A stretch of DNA of 64,000 bases, taken from assembly GCA_012934845.2 (NCBI GenBank), contig WNNJ02003480.1, positions 1 through 64,000 on the forward strand. Reading direction: 5' to 3'. Positions 38,201 to 42,813 of the stretch are shown here, piece after piece. The notes beneath the pieces were generated by a model, which was not told the DNA's origin, searched no databases, and saw nothing but the letters and a program-made list of their open reading frames with translations. Position numbers and translations under genes: made by a program. The stretch's first letter is position 1. The number at the start of each line of letters is the position of its first letter. Source of the stretch: Pomphorhynchus laevis (Eukaryota; Acanthocephala; Palaeacanthocephala; Echinorhynchida; Pomphorhynchidae).

Positions 38201-38263
38201 CAGCATTTTTGATCAATTTCGACACTTTTGCATCGCATTTAAAAAATTTCGTATTTAATTTTA
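7277..38263 (-). CDS. Gene A: multi-exon host gene (span of twelve exons)
   Basis: Twelve minus-strand exon candidates, each open between a plausible acceptor and donor, join without a phase conflict: 38263-38184, 37942-37790, 32750-32667, 29520-29458, 28462-28391, 26004-25936, 23460-23356, 16522-16385, 12807-12653, 10230-10040, 9990-9893 and 8275-7277 (stop). Seven introns in a row are phase 0, then come phases 2, 1 and 0. The joined product is at least about 735 residues: a basic N-terminal part, short helical exons rich in Leu/Lys/Glu, then a long acidic Ser/Asn/Asp-rich C-terminal part. I do not recognise it and name no function. Introns range from about 49 bp to 6.8 kb and hold the CR1 LINE, several PLEs, the tRNA-like array and foldbacks. 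The true 5' end may lie above 38.3 kb. Phase agreement over eleven junctions is the main support; single exons could still be wrong. Confidence 0.6.
8400..9330 (+). repeat. Solo PLE tails, two or three in tandem
   Basis: Copies at about 8420-8700 and 8735-8985 carry GGCTGAAACCTGATAACATAGCAGTT, CCTGATCACCTCTAAT or CCTCCTGATGACCTCCAAT, the AGTCAATTCATAAAAATTGACT hairpin and, in the second, the terminus GGTAGACTCAGTTAGCTGAT. A diverged third piece (9190-9330) ends TATTCAGTTAACTGAT. No RT coding end precedes them, so they are either tail-only truncations or a non-autonomous repeat. The first copy has an internal duplication of the GGGCTGAAACCTG...AGCAG block. Confidence 0.75.
9893..9990 (-). CDS. 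Gene A, exon
   Basis: The exon enters in phase 1 after acceptor CCCTTATAG and leaves in phase 0 at ATG|GTATTG. It gives 32 codons beginning VLEQYLKQVLSYYQSSLHAI, a likely amphipathic helix. The intron upstream of it is only about 49 bp (9991-10039). It is the only exon I found that bridges the phase-1 end of the 10040-10230 exon and the phase-0 start of the terminal exon. Confidence 0.6.
10040..10230 (-). CDS. Gene A, exon
   Basis: The 191-bp exon starts at TTACTCATTAAG|A, needing two bases from the previous exon, and ends at ACAG|GTTTGC in phase 1. The peptide includes DFIIYHPLQFDNASSIKYYG and EITIIPIDTFSNN, which reads like beta-rich folded protein. The frame is also open for a few codons above the acceptor, so an internal ATG start at 10247 is a less likely alternative. 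Confidence 0.6.
10260..12600. other. Intron of gene A, mostly AT-rich
   Basis: Apart from the pyrimidine-rich degenerate repeat at 10.44-10.80 kb this interval contains simple AT-rich sequence. The minus-strand open stretch around 11.7-12.0 kb lacks family features and convincing splice context, so it is not called. Confidence 0.4.
10440..10800 (+). repeat. Degenerate pyrimidine-rich minisatellite
   Basis: The plus strand is strongly depleted of G and carries a loose repeat of roughly 15-25 bp built on CTTTAACTCC and TTTACA words (for example CCCTTTAACTC, CCTCTTTACAC, CACTTTAACTCCC). Copies are too diverged for an exact unit length. The composition skew ends sharply near 10.80 kb. Confidence 0.55.
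12653..12807 (-). CDS. Gene A, exon
   Basis: A very good acceptor (CTATTTTTCTTTTTGAAG) precedes 51 codons in phase 0, beginning VEEIAHQAIIFVRKLLQQIA and ending near TIDETSS. The donor AGCAA|GTATGG leaves in phase 2, which fits the next exon at 10230. If this donor were not used, the frame would run on to a stop 37 bp further, giving an alternative short C-terminus. Confidence 0.6.
13410..13690. repeat. Foldback element with ~100-bp arms
   Basis: Left arm (about 13418-13518) and right arm (about 13590-13682) are inverted copies sharing TAGACGAGCTGATGGT, CAGTAGGGTGAACTACCATC and GGCATCT blocks with roughly 90% identity, around a ~75-bp spacer. The GC-rich arms stand out from the AT-rich intron. 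It contains no ORF and looks like a non-autonomous foldback or MITE. A short piece of its spacer (GGTAGCATG, TCTCGGAGATGC) recurs in inverted or direct form near 14390-14425. Confidence 0.75.
14322..14370. repeat. Perfect short palindrome
   Basis: AACCATATGCTATCC and its exact reverse complement are separated by a ~14-bp spacer. It lies just upstream of the fragment related to the 13.4-kb foldback, so it may be an end of the same element family. Confidence 0.6.
15040..15665. repeat. Tandem repeat, ~234-bp unit
   Basis: A unit containing GAGGTTACATCAAATATATTG, GATATAGTTGCTTACCCG, AATGAGACAGATAATTATATATC and GCAAGCTTACCGCCTTTAG recurs starting near 15129, 15364 and 15597, with a partial first copy from about 15040. 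The second and third copies are almost identical, so the amplification is recent. It has no coding capacity. Confidence 0.8.
16385..16522 (-). CDS. Gene A, exon
   Basis: The exon (46 codons, phase 0/0) lies between acceptor TTTATTCAG and donor TTTAAG|GTACTT. The peptide includes NILNCSQLCRYISSIIRQSN and DCEMIMNITFK. All codons are open and the flanks are AT-rich intron. It sits just downstream, in gene orientation, of the intron that holds the CR1 LINE. Confidence 0.65.
16660..16850 (+). mobile_element. PLE scrap flanking the CR1 LINE on its left
   Basis: TCAGTATTAATTC-ACAAAAGAAT and AGCCTTATATATTTTGATAAATCAAAATATTTAAA match the middle of the PLE at 57.40-57.69 kb. The second block is found again right of the LINE at 21600, so the LINE and its 5' array sit between PLE pieces. 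At 16838-16866 a further scrap (AAGTCTTGGTTATTAAAAACTCTTACAAT) matches the arms of the foldback at 50.65-50.93 kb. Confidence 0.6.
16893..17235. repeat. 13-bp tandem array, ~26 copies, at LINE 5' end
   Basis: The unit ATCGACGACAACC repeats with almost no variation up to about 17165; the last few copies carry the variant ending AACA. Thirteen is not a multiple of three and no unit junction makes a stop, so all six reading frames are open through the array. It ends five bases before the ATG of the LINE ORF1 and may be the element's 5' untranslated region or promoter monomers. The minus-strand open frames of 120-150 codons across it are artefacts of the repeat. Confidence 0.9.
17240..18264 (+). 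CDS. CR1 LINE ORF1 protein (PHD-like zinc finger)
   Basis: The ATG at 17240 opens a 165-codon frame; at 17734 the reading moves to the -1 frame, which runs open to 18264, so ORF1 is split by one frame change in this copy or uses a shift. The N-terminal part has a Cys/His cluster (VQCSIHDCSVW, then CDKN, FVCGFCANKLIC) that looks like a PHD-type zinc finger, as known in CR1/L2 ORF1 proteins, followed by a Ser/Pro/Thr-rich linker. The second part is basic, with PLLKIVFKHRSHASSVL and RRPSEIAQISSARIEKRRRE, the region expected to bind RNA. Its end overlaps the ORF2 start by 37 bp. The frame is also open upstream through the 13-bp array. Confidence 0.7.
18228..21125 (+). CDS. CR1 LINE ORF2: APE endonuclease and reverse transcriptase, intact
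   Basis: The 965-residue ORF cuts target DNA and copies the element's RNA into the nick. The endonuclease part (about residues 20-245) has LLNTRSI, LFCLTESW, VYRPGS, LVLGDFN and LSDHFL. The reverse transcriptase part (about 490-800) has WKSAIVRPLLKKQS, SYRPISLLPTLSKLLER, ISLDLSSAFDIVDHS, GVPQGSVLGPL and MQYADDILIYAH near residue 690, with both catalytic aspartates. The C-terminal region ends with the WNQL...FK-LLRSHL pattern usual in CR1 elements. No stop or shift is seen. The ATG at 18228 overlaps ORF1, which suggests reinitiation or coupled translation. Confidence 0.93.
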   Translation: MALHLSYVSSPLDSFATAHGFRLGLLNTRSILNKSDLILNLFTKQSIDLFCLTESWHSDSDDLSIRRLLSTGCSLVESARPLSSCPSKFSNHGGIVAFARHPASLRKINPPFSPCSFELLTCRYSNPITLDLAIVYRPGSSAPTALFFTELADLLSHCSLSSIPSLVLGDFNIRLDRPSSTDSIRFINILSNYNYKLISTAPTHILGGALDIIAVPDHFAAHTSLSISDPGLSDHFLITLDLTRNYTPPRTPTILRRPWRNLDLSHLRSALLQSSLLLPTITYLSPHDLAFLFDSELTSTLDILLPLKSHPHRRLHRAPWFGIQCLLSKRRLRHAFQVYHRSLRRDFRSITPSFRDSYLALRRSHLNLLRTKCNSFWQHKIITSFNSKTLWHTFNSILARSSTPCNINANNYSSFLQTKVSTLLSHTPVSILFHSAQSTLILPELFHLLPVSPTEVSSVLMSLPNKTSPADPLPTHILKSICSSISPFLTTLFNSSIRSRIFPSHWKSAIVRPLLKKQSLDPSLPSSYRPISLLPTLSKLLERLILIQINAYLSSSNLYPPFRSAFRSNHSTKIACINVYHDLLISRDKALYSVLISLDLSSAFDIVDHSVLLSRLRYDYGFSSSSVAWFASYLSDRSFRVYSNSSSSPPIPIFCGVPQGSVLGPLLLSLLIGDLSPFIKPYSFNVMQYADDILIYAHAPAHRIHDIGISASNCLSSIYKCLSNLHLVLNPEKSKIMWILPRKPNISPPIVSFASSIIPIVHNLTFLGFHFDDHLSLKPFVRDKVCSSNLILRDIRRIRPLIDFRSCMSLLSSFLFPKCDYCLSLFVNSPKSIILPLQRIINTAVRVLFRLRRFDHTSTYFAELSWPTIHIRTKPRLLLVTFRLIAVGSPSVINLPFLDDTRPTSLSLRSCHTLLLHVPNYSNNYGLRSFLVVAPLAWNQLILDVCRAPSFITFKHLLRSHLLDT
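21135..21195 (+). other. CR1 LINE 3' hairpin
   Basis: Just after the ORF2 stop lies GTCATGTAAGCGTGCGCTGGCACGCATTTGCC, with the stem GCGTGC/GCACGC. The same block follows the two decayed copies (about 39540-39575 and 56257-56290) with a changed loop but a conserved stem. It is probably the structure recognised by the reverse transcriptase. Confidence 0.7.
21598..22400 (+). mobile_element. PLE 3' fragment, right of the CR1 LINE
   Basis: From AGCCTTAAATATTTTGATAAATCAAAATTATTTAAAAG onward this matches 57.65-58.33 kb of the best PLE: the VPMGGNSSP-like region, FRYMDDICVFNSNNFYS (the RT catalytic motif with IDD or MDD), an internally deleted stretch, then ICNDIGFLQ and the coding end FLWMDNK near 22120. 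A diverged tail piece with GATAACATAGCA follows at 22330-22400. It is truncated and broken. Confidence 0.78.
22420..23340. other. AT-rich intron, nothing supported
   Basis: The interval has short inverted repeats (for example the pair around 22590-22660 and the TACCAAAATATTAAAAT inversion near 22715-22760) but no exon or recognisable element. Confidence 0.4.
23356..23460 (-). CDS. Gene A, exon
   Basis: A strong acceptor (TTTTGTATTTTTACAG) precedes 35 open codons in phase 0 beginning ASYERLQAHMFFYWYYKKLK. The donor CTT|GTAAATG leaves in phase 0; if it is not used, the frame stops six codons later. The aromatic-rich peptide does not resemble translated AT repeat. The donor is the weakest in the chain. 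Confidence 0.55.
23615..23645 (-). CDS. Possible 31-bp microexon
   Basis: Between acceptor ACATTTTTAG and donor AAACAG|GTAAAT lies a 31-bp stretch reading EIPTGQVAKT. Both splice signals look good, but its length breaks the phase-0 chain of gene A, so if real it belongs to another isoform or another gene. Confidence 0.25.
23815..24265 (-). mobile_element. PLE N-terminal fragment
   Basis: Reads on the minus strand as NYNKELKSICNDNI, then ECNCKNLSFDKINEHLCTHN and KLRKLLSKGYKYRLNNNND, nearly identical to residues at 56.59-57.02 kb. The copy stops after TTIDKA. It is the N-terminal, pre-RT domain only, truncated at its 3' side. Confidence 0.85.
24340..24655 (-). mobile_element. PLE N-terminal fragment, second copy
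   Basis: LSKGYKYRLNNNNDKNKIYN through NKDMYKELTKLKHNYII is another copy of the same segment as the neighbour at 23.8-24.3 kb, truncated at both ends. The two lie in direct orientation, suggesting local duplication or nested truncated insertions. Confidence 0.8.
24930..25665 (-). mobile_element. PLE middle fragment (RT start)
   Basis: Minus-strand reading gives KDNYIITTIDKASNNFVF, SLETIITSHCSIMDKKGIK, IPILYWNPKLHKK-NK-RFI (the PK-HK-P-RFI box of Penelope-type RTs), LSVYMNKILKVIKAHFKKYC and a YDFSTLYTNL-like region near 25060. It ends near 24.94 kb at the block found beside the CR1 LINE. The copy is interrupted. Confidence 0.82.
25936..26004 (-). CDS. Gene A, exon
   Basis: The exon has 23 codons, phase 0/0, between acceptor TTTCCTACTTAG and donor GAGAAG|GTATCT: ILLEKLGRLAKAQKYRRMTN and KEK. 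It continues naturally from the 28.4-kb exon as a basic helical segment. Confidence 0.65.
26767..27490. repeat. Tandem duplication, ~365-bp unit, two copies
   Basis: Copy 1 (about 26767-27130) and copy 2 (about 27140-27490) share ATGACTAGTTTGGTAATAGTA or its variant, AATAAAGCAGACG, CCAACATTAAAA, CGTGAAACG, ATTGGATC, AATACTGAAAT and AATGACTGCAC. Within each, CCAACAT and (A)TGTTGG enclose ~100 bp that can fold with TATTGG/CCAATA in copy 1. Neither copy codes for protein. Confidence 0.65.
27500..28390. other. AT-rich intron with internal direct repeat
   Basis: Mainly A/T. A ~100-bp direct repeat (TATTAAATTATTATTTAATATTGATAAATTCATC...) occurs at about 27980-28070 and 28085-28170. No exon or element is seen. 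Confidence 0.45.
28391..28462 (-). CDS. Gene A, exon
   Basis: The exon has 24 codons, phase 0/0: EHRPRIQKFLEKNQYLIEGD and LNQK, between acceptor TTAAATGTTTAG and donor AAAAG|GTTAGTG. The other two frames hit stops early. Leu and charged residue spacing suggests a helix. Confidence 0.65.
29458..29520 (-). CDS. Gene A, exon
   Basis: The exon has 21 codons, phase 0/0, reading SKRLRTDDLKFDKIKSFLAD and K, with acceptor ATATGTGTTTAG and donor GATAAG|GTAACA. An overlapping plus-strand open frame (29291-29524) has no family support and is judged a shadow. Confidence 0.6.
29530..30630. other. AT-rich intron, nothing supported
   Basis: Runs of A/T and short repeats only. I see no exon or element. Confidence 0.4.
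30630..30785 (-). other. Retroelement-type flank with hammerhead-like core
   Basis: This small GC-richer island reads on the minus strand GCGCACTGATGAGACTAC...GTAGACTAAGGTCAAAACACCCC. It has the hammerhead word CTGATGA (30728-30734), arms GACTAC and GTAG...GTC that can form stem II, and AAAAC (30691-30695) where GAAAC is expected. The surrounding TACAGAAGCGCACTGATGAG and GGAGCAATCCGGGTTGAGC words resemble ends of invertebrate retroelements. A solo relic; the changed GAAA means activity is unlikely. Confidence 0.4.
31300..31412 (+). mobile_element. LINE C-terminal scrap
   Basis: The plus-strand reading AVAGWNKIYKDLPSSLHALR, then DIFYCKLPDLL, is the WN-LP---R---FK-L--LL signature at the C-terminus of CR1/jockey-type RT proteins. 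Only about 100 bp is preserved. Confidence 0.5.
32087..33660. repeat. Local duplication around a gene A exon; second copy lacks the exon
   Basis: 32087-32160 and 33330-33403 are near-identical (AAAGTAGACTTTTAATTAT...AAAAGT-TATTATTTATT), as are 32766-32905 and 33509-33650 (ATATAAAATACAAAAAATGAAAAGTTTTG...). In the first copy the two blocks flank the exon 32667-32750; in the second they are only ~105 bp apart and no exon remains. Confidence 0.7.
32667..32750 (-). CDS. Gene A, exon
   Basis: The exon has 28 codons, phase 0/0, KVKSRSQNVYTTEALETKEQ then MESYLKSK, between acceptor CACTGTGTAG and donor TCAAAG|GTACGA. It lies inside the first copy of a local duplication. Confidence 0.65.
33680..34255. 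other. AT-rich intron, nothing supported
   Basis: No exon or element could be recognised between the duplicated block and the tRNA-like array. Confidence 0.35.
34264..35775 (+). repeat. Tandem array of a tRNA-derived SINE-like unit, ~440 bp x 3.4
   Basis: Units begin with GTGTATGGA(A/G)TTGGATATCA at about 34264, 34725, 35164 and 35607 (last one partial). Each full unit contains TAGCCTAGCAGTCAAGAGCGCAAGCC, an RNA polymerase III A-box-like word, followed ~30 bp later by GACAGCTCGAATCCCGG, a B-box-like word (near 34525-34590, 34980-35045, 35425-35490). This is the internal promoter of a tRNA-derived SINE. Copies are mostly identical apart from indels, so the array is young. The 95-codon open frame in copy 2 is not a gene. 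Confidence 0.8.
35784..36020. repeat. Foldback with PLE-type GAAGA...TCCGAAACG ends
   Basis: The left arm (35784-35868) and right arm (35929-36017) are inverted copies: TTCGTTGAATAC-AATTTATTGAAAAAGGCTT, TTTAATACGCGTTTC and a motif that on one strand reads CTGAAGAAGGATTTTTCCGAAACGCG. The spacer holds short copies of AGTCACTTGTGA and its inverse. The CTGAAGA-GGA-loop-TCC-GAAAC order resembles a hammerhead core with one extra A and matches the ends of many Penelope-type elements. Confidence 0.65.
36125..36475 (+). mobile_element. Retroelement flank with TCGAAACG and AAATAAATAAA
   Basis: The sequence ends GCGACGAAGAAGGTCAAAAACGGTCGAAACGTTTTGCAAATAAATAAACG, the layout (GAAGA, stem, TCGAAACGT, AAATAAATAAA) shared with the foldbacks at 35.8 and 50.65 kb. 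An open frame of 111 codons covers it, ending TSDEEGQKRSKRFANK from the repeat itself; I do not consider it a host gene. Confidence 0.4.
36540..37780. other. AT-rich intron with one inverted repeat
   Basis: Only a short inverted repeat is notable (TTTCAGTTGCTAACG near 36690 and CGCTAGCAACTGAGGA near 36760), probably a MITE end. Otherwise I see nothing. Confidence 0.4.
37790..37942 (-). CDS. Gene A, exon (basic N-terminal part)
   Basis: The exon has 51 codons, phase 0/0, between acceptor AATATTTTTTTGTAG and donor TTCAAA|GTAAATG. It reads LIK then MVQRSRRRQRKHKMKEVQQL, a polar linker, and KKKDVADISRFFK. The ATG in codon 4 could be the start of the protein, in which case this is the first coding exon; the frame is also open to the acceptor. 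The run of Arg/Lys suggests nucleic-acid contact or a nuclear signal, which is inference only. Confidence 0.65.
38184..38263 (-). CDS. Gene A, possible upstream exon
   Basis: The exon has 26 codons entered in phase 1 and left in phase 0 at GCAAAT|GTAAAG: KLNTKFFKCDAKVSKLIKNA then EAMEAN. The acceptor (AATTGTAAAAG) is weak. The peptide reads well and the exit phase fits the next exon 241 bp downstream. Confidence 0.4.
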
Positions 38264-38659
38264 CTTTTACAATTAATTAAAACACTTTTCTATATTATCT
38301 TGTTCAAATTTGCATTCTAACCTAGTTTGTGTTTTAAACTTGGCCATCTTTGCAGTAAGACTACAGCATAACAGTCAAACTATATTTCATATGCATATGA
38401 GATTAATAGTACAGGATAAAAAACTGTAAGTTATTTATGTTTGAACATACTATTGAAGAAAATAAGTCAATTTTAAATCAAAAACTATTAGAAAGAGAAG
38501 ATTTTTAGACGCAAGCCAAGAAGTCATGGTGATAAAAGGAATAAGAAAAATAGATTTGCAAATATTAAAAATAAATGTATATATATGAGGGATTAGAAAT
38601 ATTATAGCAACTTTTAAGAGATAATAAGCTGAAAGATCTTTATGTAAATATAAAGATCT

Positions 38660-39590
38660 TTATGTAAATATATTGGCGATCTCTCTCCGTTTATCAAAAC
38701 TTACTCCTTTAACGTCATGCAATACACTGATGACATCCTCATAAATGCCCATGCGCAAGCCCATCGCATGAACGATATCGCAATTTCTGCATCCAACTGT
38801 CTTTCTTCTATCTACAAACCTCTTTCCCATATTAACCTCGTTCTAAACACAGACAAGTCCGAAAAAATGTGAATCATCCCCATAGTCCACAATCTCACTT
38901 TTTTAGGATTCCATTTCGATGATCATCTTTCCCTTAAACCCTTAGTCTGGAACAAGGTCCGCTCGTCTAACTTAAGTTTCAGTGACATCCGCAATATCCG
39001 CCCCTTATCGACTTCCGTTCTTGTTTGTCTCTTATTTAATCGCTTCTCTTCCCTCATATAGATTATTGCCTTAGCCTTTTCATTAATTCTCCAAAATCAA
39101 TCATCCTACCCCAACAACACATCATCAACTTCGCCGTTCGAGTGCTCCTACGTCTCCGTCGCTTCGACCACACATCCACATAACTTGCCCAACTCTCCTG
39201 GCATATCATCCACATCCGCATTCAACTTCGCCTTCTAGTAATTTTTATCACATCGCTGTATGATCCTCAGCGATGAAATAAAACTCCATTTCTTAGACGA
39301 CACTCGCTTCACCTTTTTATCGCTGCCTTCACGTAATTCCCTTTTACTCCACGTTCCCAATTACTCTAACAACTACAGTCTCCGATCCTTCCTCGTCGCT
39401 GTCCCACTCGCCTGGAATCAACTCCCTCTCGACGTCCGCCGCGCTCCCTCCTTTATCACATTCAAATACCTCCTCCGTTTTCACCTTCACGGCACATTAT
39501 TTAGATTTTTGCTTATTTTTTGTGTTTTTTTTCTCGTGGTCATGTAAGCGTGTGGCGGCACGCATTTACCACGTGAAAAATAAATCTATT
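38660..39590 (+). mobile_element. Decayed CR1 LINE copy, RT C-terminal half and 3' end
   Basis: Closely matches 20240-21190 of the full-length CR1: the IGDLSPFIK region, QYTDDI (a changed YADD), VHNLTFLGFHFDDHLSL, the LRRFDHTSTY region, NYSNNYSLRSFLVAVPLAWN and the 3' hairpin AAGCGTGTGGCGGCACGCATT near 39547. Frames change repeatedly and one internal piece is deleted. It is 5'-truncated, as usual for LINEs. The last ~95 codons are still open (39260-39547). Confidence 0.85.
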
Positions 39591-39699
39591 TCTTAAGAAG
39601 TTTTTTAAAGAAAAAAGAATTTATAAAAGTTTTTTCGTACAAAAATGTTTATAATAACCATATAAAATATACACTTTCCATAAACTTCATTAATAAATG

Positions 39700-39812
39700 T
39701 ATAGATAATATAAGTATAGGCAGACTTTTAAATAATTCTAAGAATGAAGAAATAATGGGATCAGATTTAAGTAATTATATTCCTAAAATAAGGTATTGGA
39801 CATATAAAAATT
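39700..39812 (+). mobile_element. PLE 5' fragment directly behind a CR1 tail
   Basis: AATAATTCTAAG-ATGAAGAAATAATGGG-TCAGATTTAAGTAA then ATATTCCTAAAATAAGGTAT matches the PLE start at 56.41-56.56 kb (NNSK--EIMGSDLS-YIPKIRY). It stops abruptly at about 39812. Confidence 0.65.
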
Positions 39813-40125
39813 CTTTTTCTACATGCTTTTATAAATATAAAAGTGTTTTCGTATTCAGTTGTTAACCATTTTTCGTAATTGTTTTGATATATCGGTAATC
39901 GTTTACGCAACGATTAATAATAATTTTAAAACATAAAGTTTGGTTTACAAATTTATTGTATATTTATTAATTATTAAGTTAATAAATAATAGAGGCATTT
40001 AAGCCAGACTTGAAATGATTTTTTAAATAAATAAAATTAGGTTCCAAATATTTATATAATATAAAAGTATATTATATGTATATTATAAATGTATAATATT
40101 ATACAATATATAATATTTATTTTTT

Positions 40126-40905
40126 ATAAATATAAAAGTGTTATTATATTTTTTGTTGACTATTTTTCGCAATTGTTCTGATATATCGGTAATCGTTTGC
40201 ACAACATGTGTAAAAGTTGGGTGTTTGTACACTAAAGTGATGAAGTCGATCAATTTGCATGAGAGGCATTTTATAAAGAACATAACAACGAAAAATATGT
40301 ACAAAGAAGATCACCGAGATTTACAAAATCGGGGATCAATACATTCTTTATTTGGCACATATACATTTGAATTTTAGTCTTCAGTACAAATATCTTGGTA
40401 TCCTATTTTCATCGAGATGGTCATTTACTAGACACCTTGAGTGCAAATATGCACAGGTGGTGTCAACAACCACGCAAGCCCGCTCAGTGGGATTTATCTT
40501 GTTCGAAGGTGCAAAGCGTGATTTCAAAATAATGCTTCTTTCTATGATCCAATATGACATTCCTGCAATATGGTCAGACCTAACTGATCAGACTTTGCAC
40601 AATTACACGAATGCCAATCTCGATACATCAAACGCATTGTAGGTGTTTCCTTGAAGTGCTCTTCGACTGCGTTAACTGTGATAGCAAAAATAAATATAAA
40701 AGTGTTATTATATTTTTTGTTGACTATTTTTCGCAATTGTTCTGATATATCGGTAATCGTTTGCACAACATGTGTAAAAGTTGGGTGTTTGTACACTAAA
40801 GTGATGAAGTCGATCAATTTGCATGAGAGGCATTTTATAAAGAACATAACAACGAAAGGCATGTAGTAAAGATGAACGTTGAGATTTACAAAATCGACAA
40901 ACGAA
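40126..40905. repeat. ~210-bp direct repeats flanking a LINE C-terminal piece
   Basis: 40126-40335 and 40688-40903 are almost identical (TAAAAGTGTTATTATATTTTTTGTTGAC through GAACATAACAACGAAA, then GAGATTTACAAAATCG). Between them, 40352-40642 reads LQYKYLGILFSSRWSFTRHL and IAIWSDLTDQTL-like, a LINE RT C-terminal segment. A diverged third copy of the repeat core is near 39840-39905. On the minus strand each repeat is open with LIDFITLVYKHPTFTHVVQT, which could be a duplicated exon, but no proper donor was found. Confidence 0.6.
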
Positions 40906-41494
40906 ACCGCTGTCTCTCTTATGCATTAATAATATTCCTAAATTAATAAAATAAAATGTTATAAATCAAAAATTTATAAAATTTATAATTTAAAAATTTA
41001 ATTAAAAATTTAATTTTGATTTCTTTTATTTTTAGGATTTTTATAAATAAAAATTCTTAAAATTTTAACAAAATATAATCAGATGTAAATTAAAGGGTGC
41101 CCAATAAACCAAAAACAAGAAAGTGTGGAGAGTTTTACATCGGAACTTGTCATTCGAATCGTCTTTAATCTAAAAGATTAAAGACGATTTTAATTGGTAA
41201 ATTACATTTGAAGTAAGCACAATTTTGAATACGATGATTCCTTTCATTTGAGAAAACTTACTCTGTTGCGTATGTTCTTCTATTTAAAAATAAGCTCAAA
41301 ATGATAATCAAAGATTGGCGCCACAGTAAAACTTGAATTTTTTATTCTAACAATAACATCTAATTTAGATTTAATTACTAAGAATATTTTTTTGTCGACA
41401 ACATACATGGCAATCGGCTTTATACACTTATGTGACAAACTACGATGTGATTTTGTCTTATTACCTGAATATGTATTATTAGTTTTAAGTTATA

Positions 41495-42270
41495 TTATAA
41501 AATACGTAGACTCAGCTAACTGATATGATTAACTAACAGTTGATTTCAATGCTTGTATTATCGACGAGAATGAATTAATTCAAATCAACAAGGACTAATT
41601 ATCACTTAATTAAGAGTAGAGTAGATAAAAAATTCAGTTTACTTTATGGCCGGATATTGGCTACAGTTATTTTTATCACATTTAATTACAGTTCATTCGA
41701 AGAAATTCTATTTGAGGTCGGTCGTATAGAAGATTATTTTAATTTTAATATATCAGGTCGTATGTTTAAACTTTGATTCAACATATAAAATGACAAATCT
41801 ATAAATGCCATTGATTGACTTAAATTGTCAAACAATATTATCACAGGTTGGGGCACAAGTTAGGTAAATTAATTTTACTCCTAAATCAAGGTTGACTGAT
41901 GTTAAATTGTTCTCTTTACAAGCTAGTTATTTTACAATTTCAAAACATTTAAAATCATAAATGAATATATGAACATCATTTCTTCACAAGCAGAGAAGTG
42001 TAATAATCAGCGAGATTCGGTGGCAGAAAATTTAATGAGGACAAAGAAAGACTGCAATTAATGATATTGTTGTTTGTAAAGCGGATAAATGAGGATGCTT
42101 GGTAGTAACGGACAAGAACGAGTTTGTTTATCTAGAAAAATCATTATTAACAAAAGTCAAGTCTTCCCTCGATTATAGGACACCGTAAAAACACGATTTT
42201 GAAAAAAATGTTAGTTTGTAGTTATATTAGATACGTAGACTCAGTTAGCTGATTTAATTCACCCCTTTTT
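41495..42270 (+). mobile_element. PLE scraps: RT start and two tail ends
   Basis: The tail terminus AATACGTAGACTCAG(C/T)TA(A/G)CTGAT occurs at about 41502-41527 and 42229-42254. At 42060-42160 the reading DIVVCKADK then GCLVVTDKNEFVYLEKS matches the ADKG--V------Y segment that precedes the RT core of Penelope-type elements, but from a different family than the 56-kb copy. Confidence 0.55.
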
Positions 42271-42813
42271 TAAATGACAAATAGGGAAAATCCCTTGAAT
42301 ATAAGACACCACCATATATTCAAATATAAGACAGTTTAATAAAAAGACAGAATTAAGGTTTTAATAAATAGAAAATAGACTTAAGTTTTAAAATACAGTA
42401 AATATCATCTTTTGTATCTTCATGGTCTCCAAAATTATATGTTTGATATGATTTAACTAAATTGAGGGAATAAAAAGCTTTATATTGAGCTTGTAAGTTT
42501 TAGCTGCTTCAAAGACTTCCAGTTACGAACAGGTTGTTCCATTTACGCTCATTTCTTTCAAATAAGTCTCGTCAAATAAATTTTTTAAGTCTATATCACT
42601 CTGAATATTGTTTATTTTTTTCTCGCGGATTCTAAGTTGATGGTTTACATCAGTGTTCCTCAAACTTTTTTTGTCAGCCGCCCCCTTTGAAAAAAACAAT
42701 ATTTATTATGGACCCCCTGATATGAAAAAATATATTAATAAAAATTCTGATTTACTTATAGTTTATTTTAAGCACGATCTCCATATATTTAAATAATAGT
42801 TTGCGTTAAGTGT

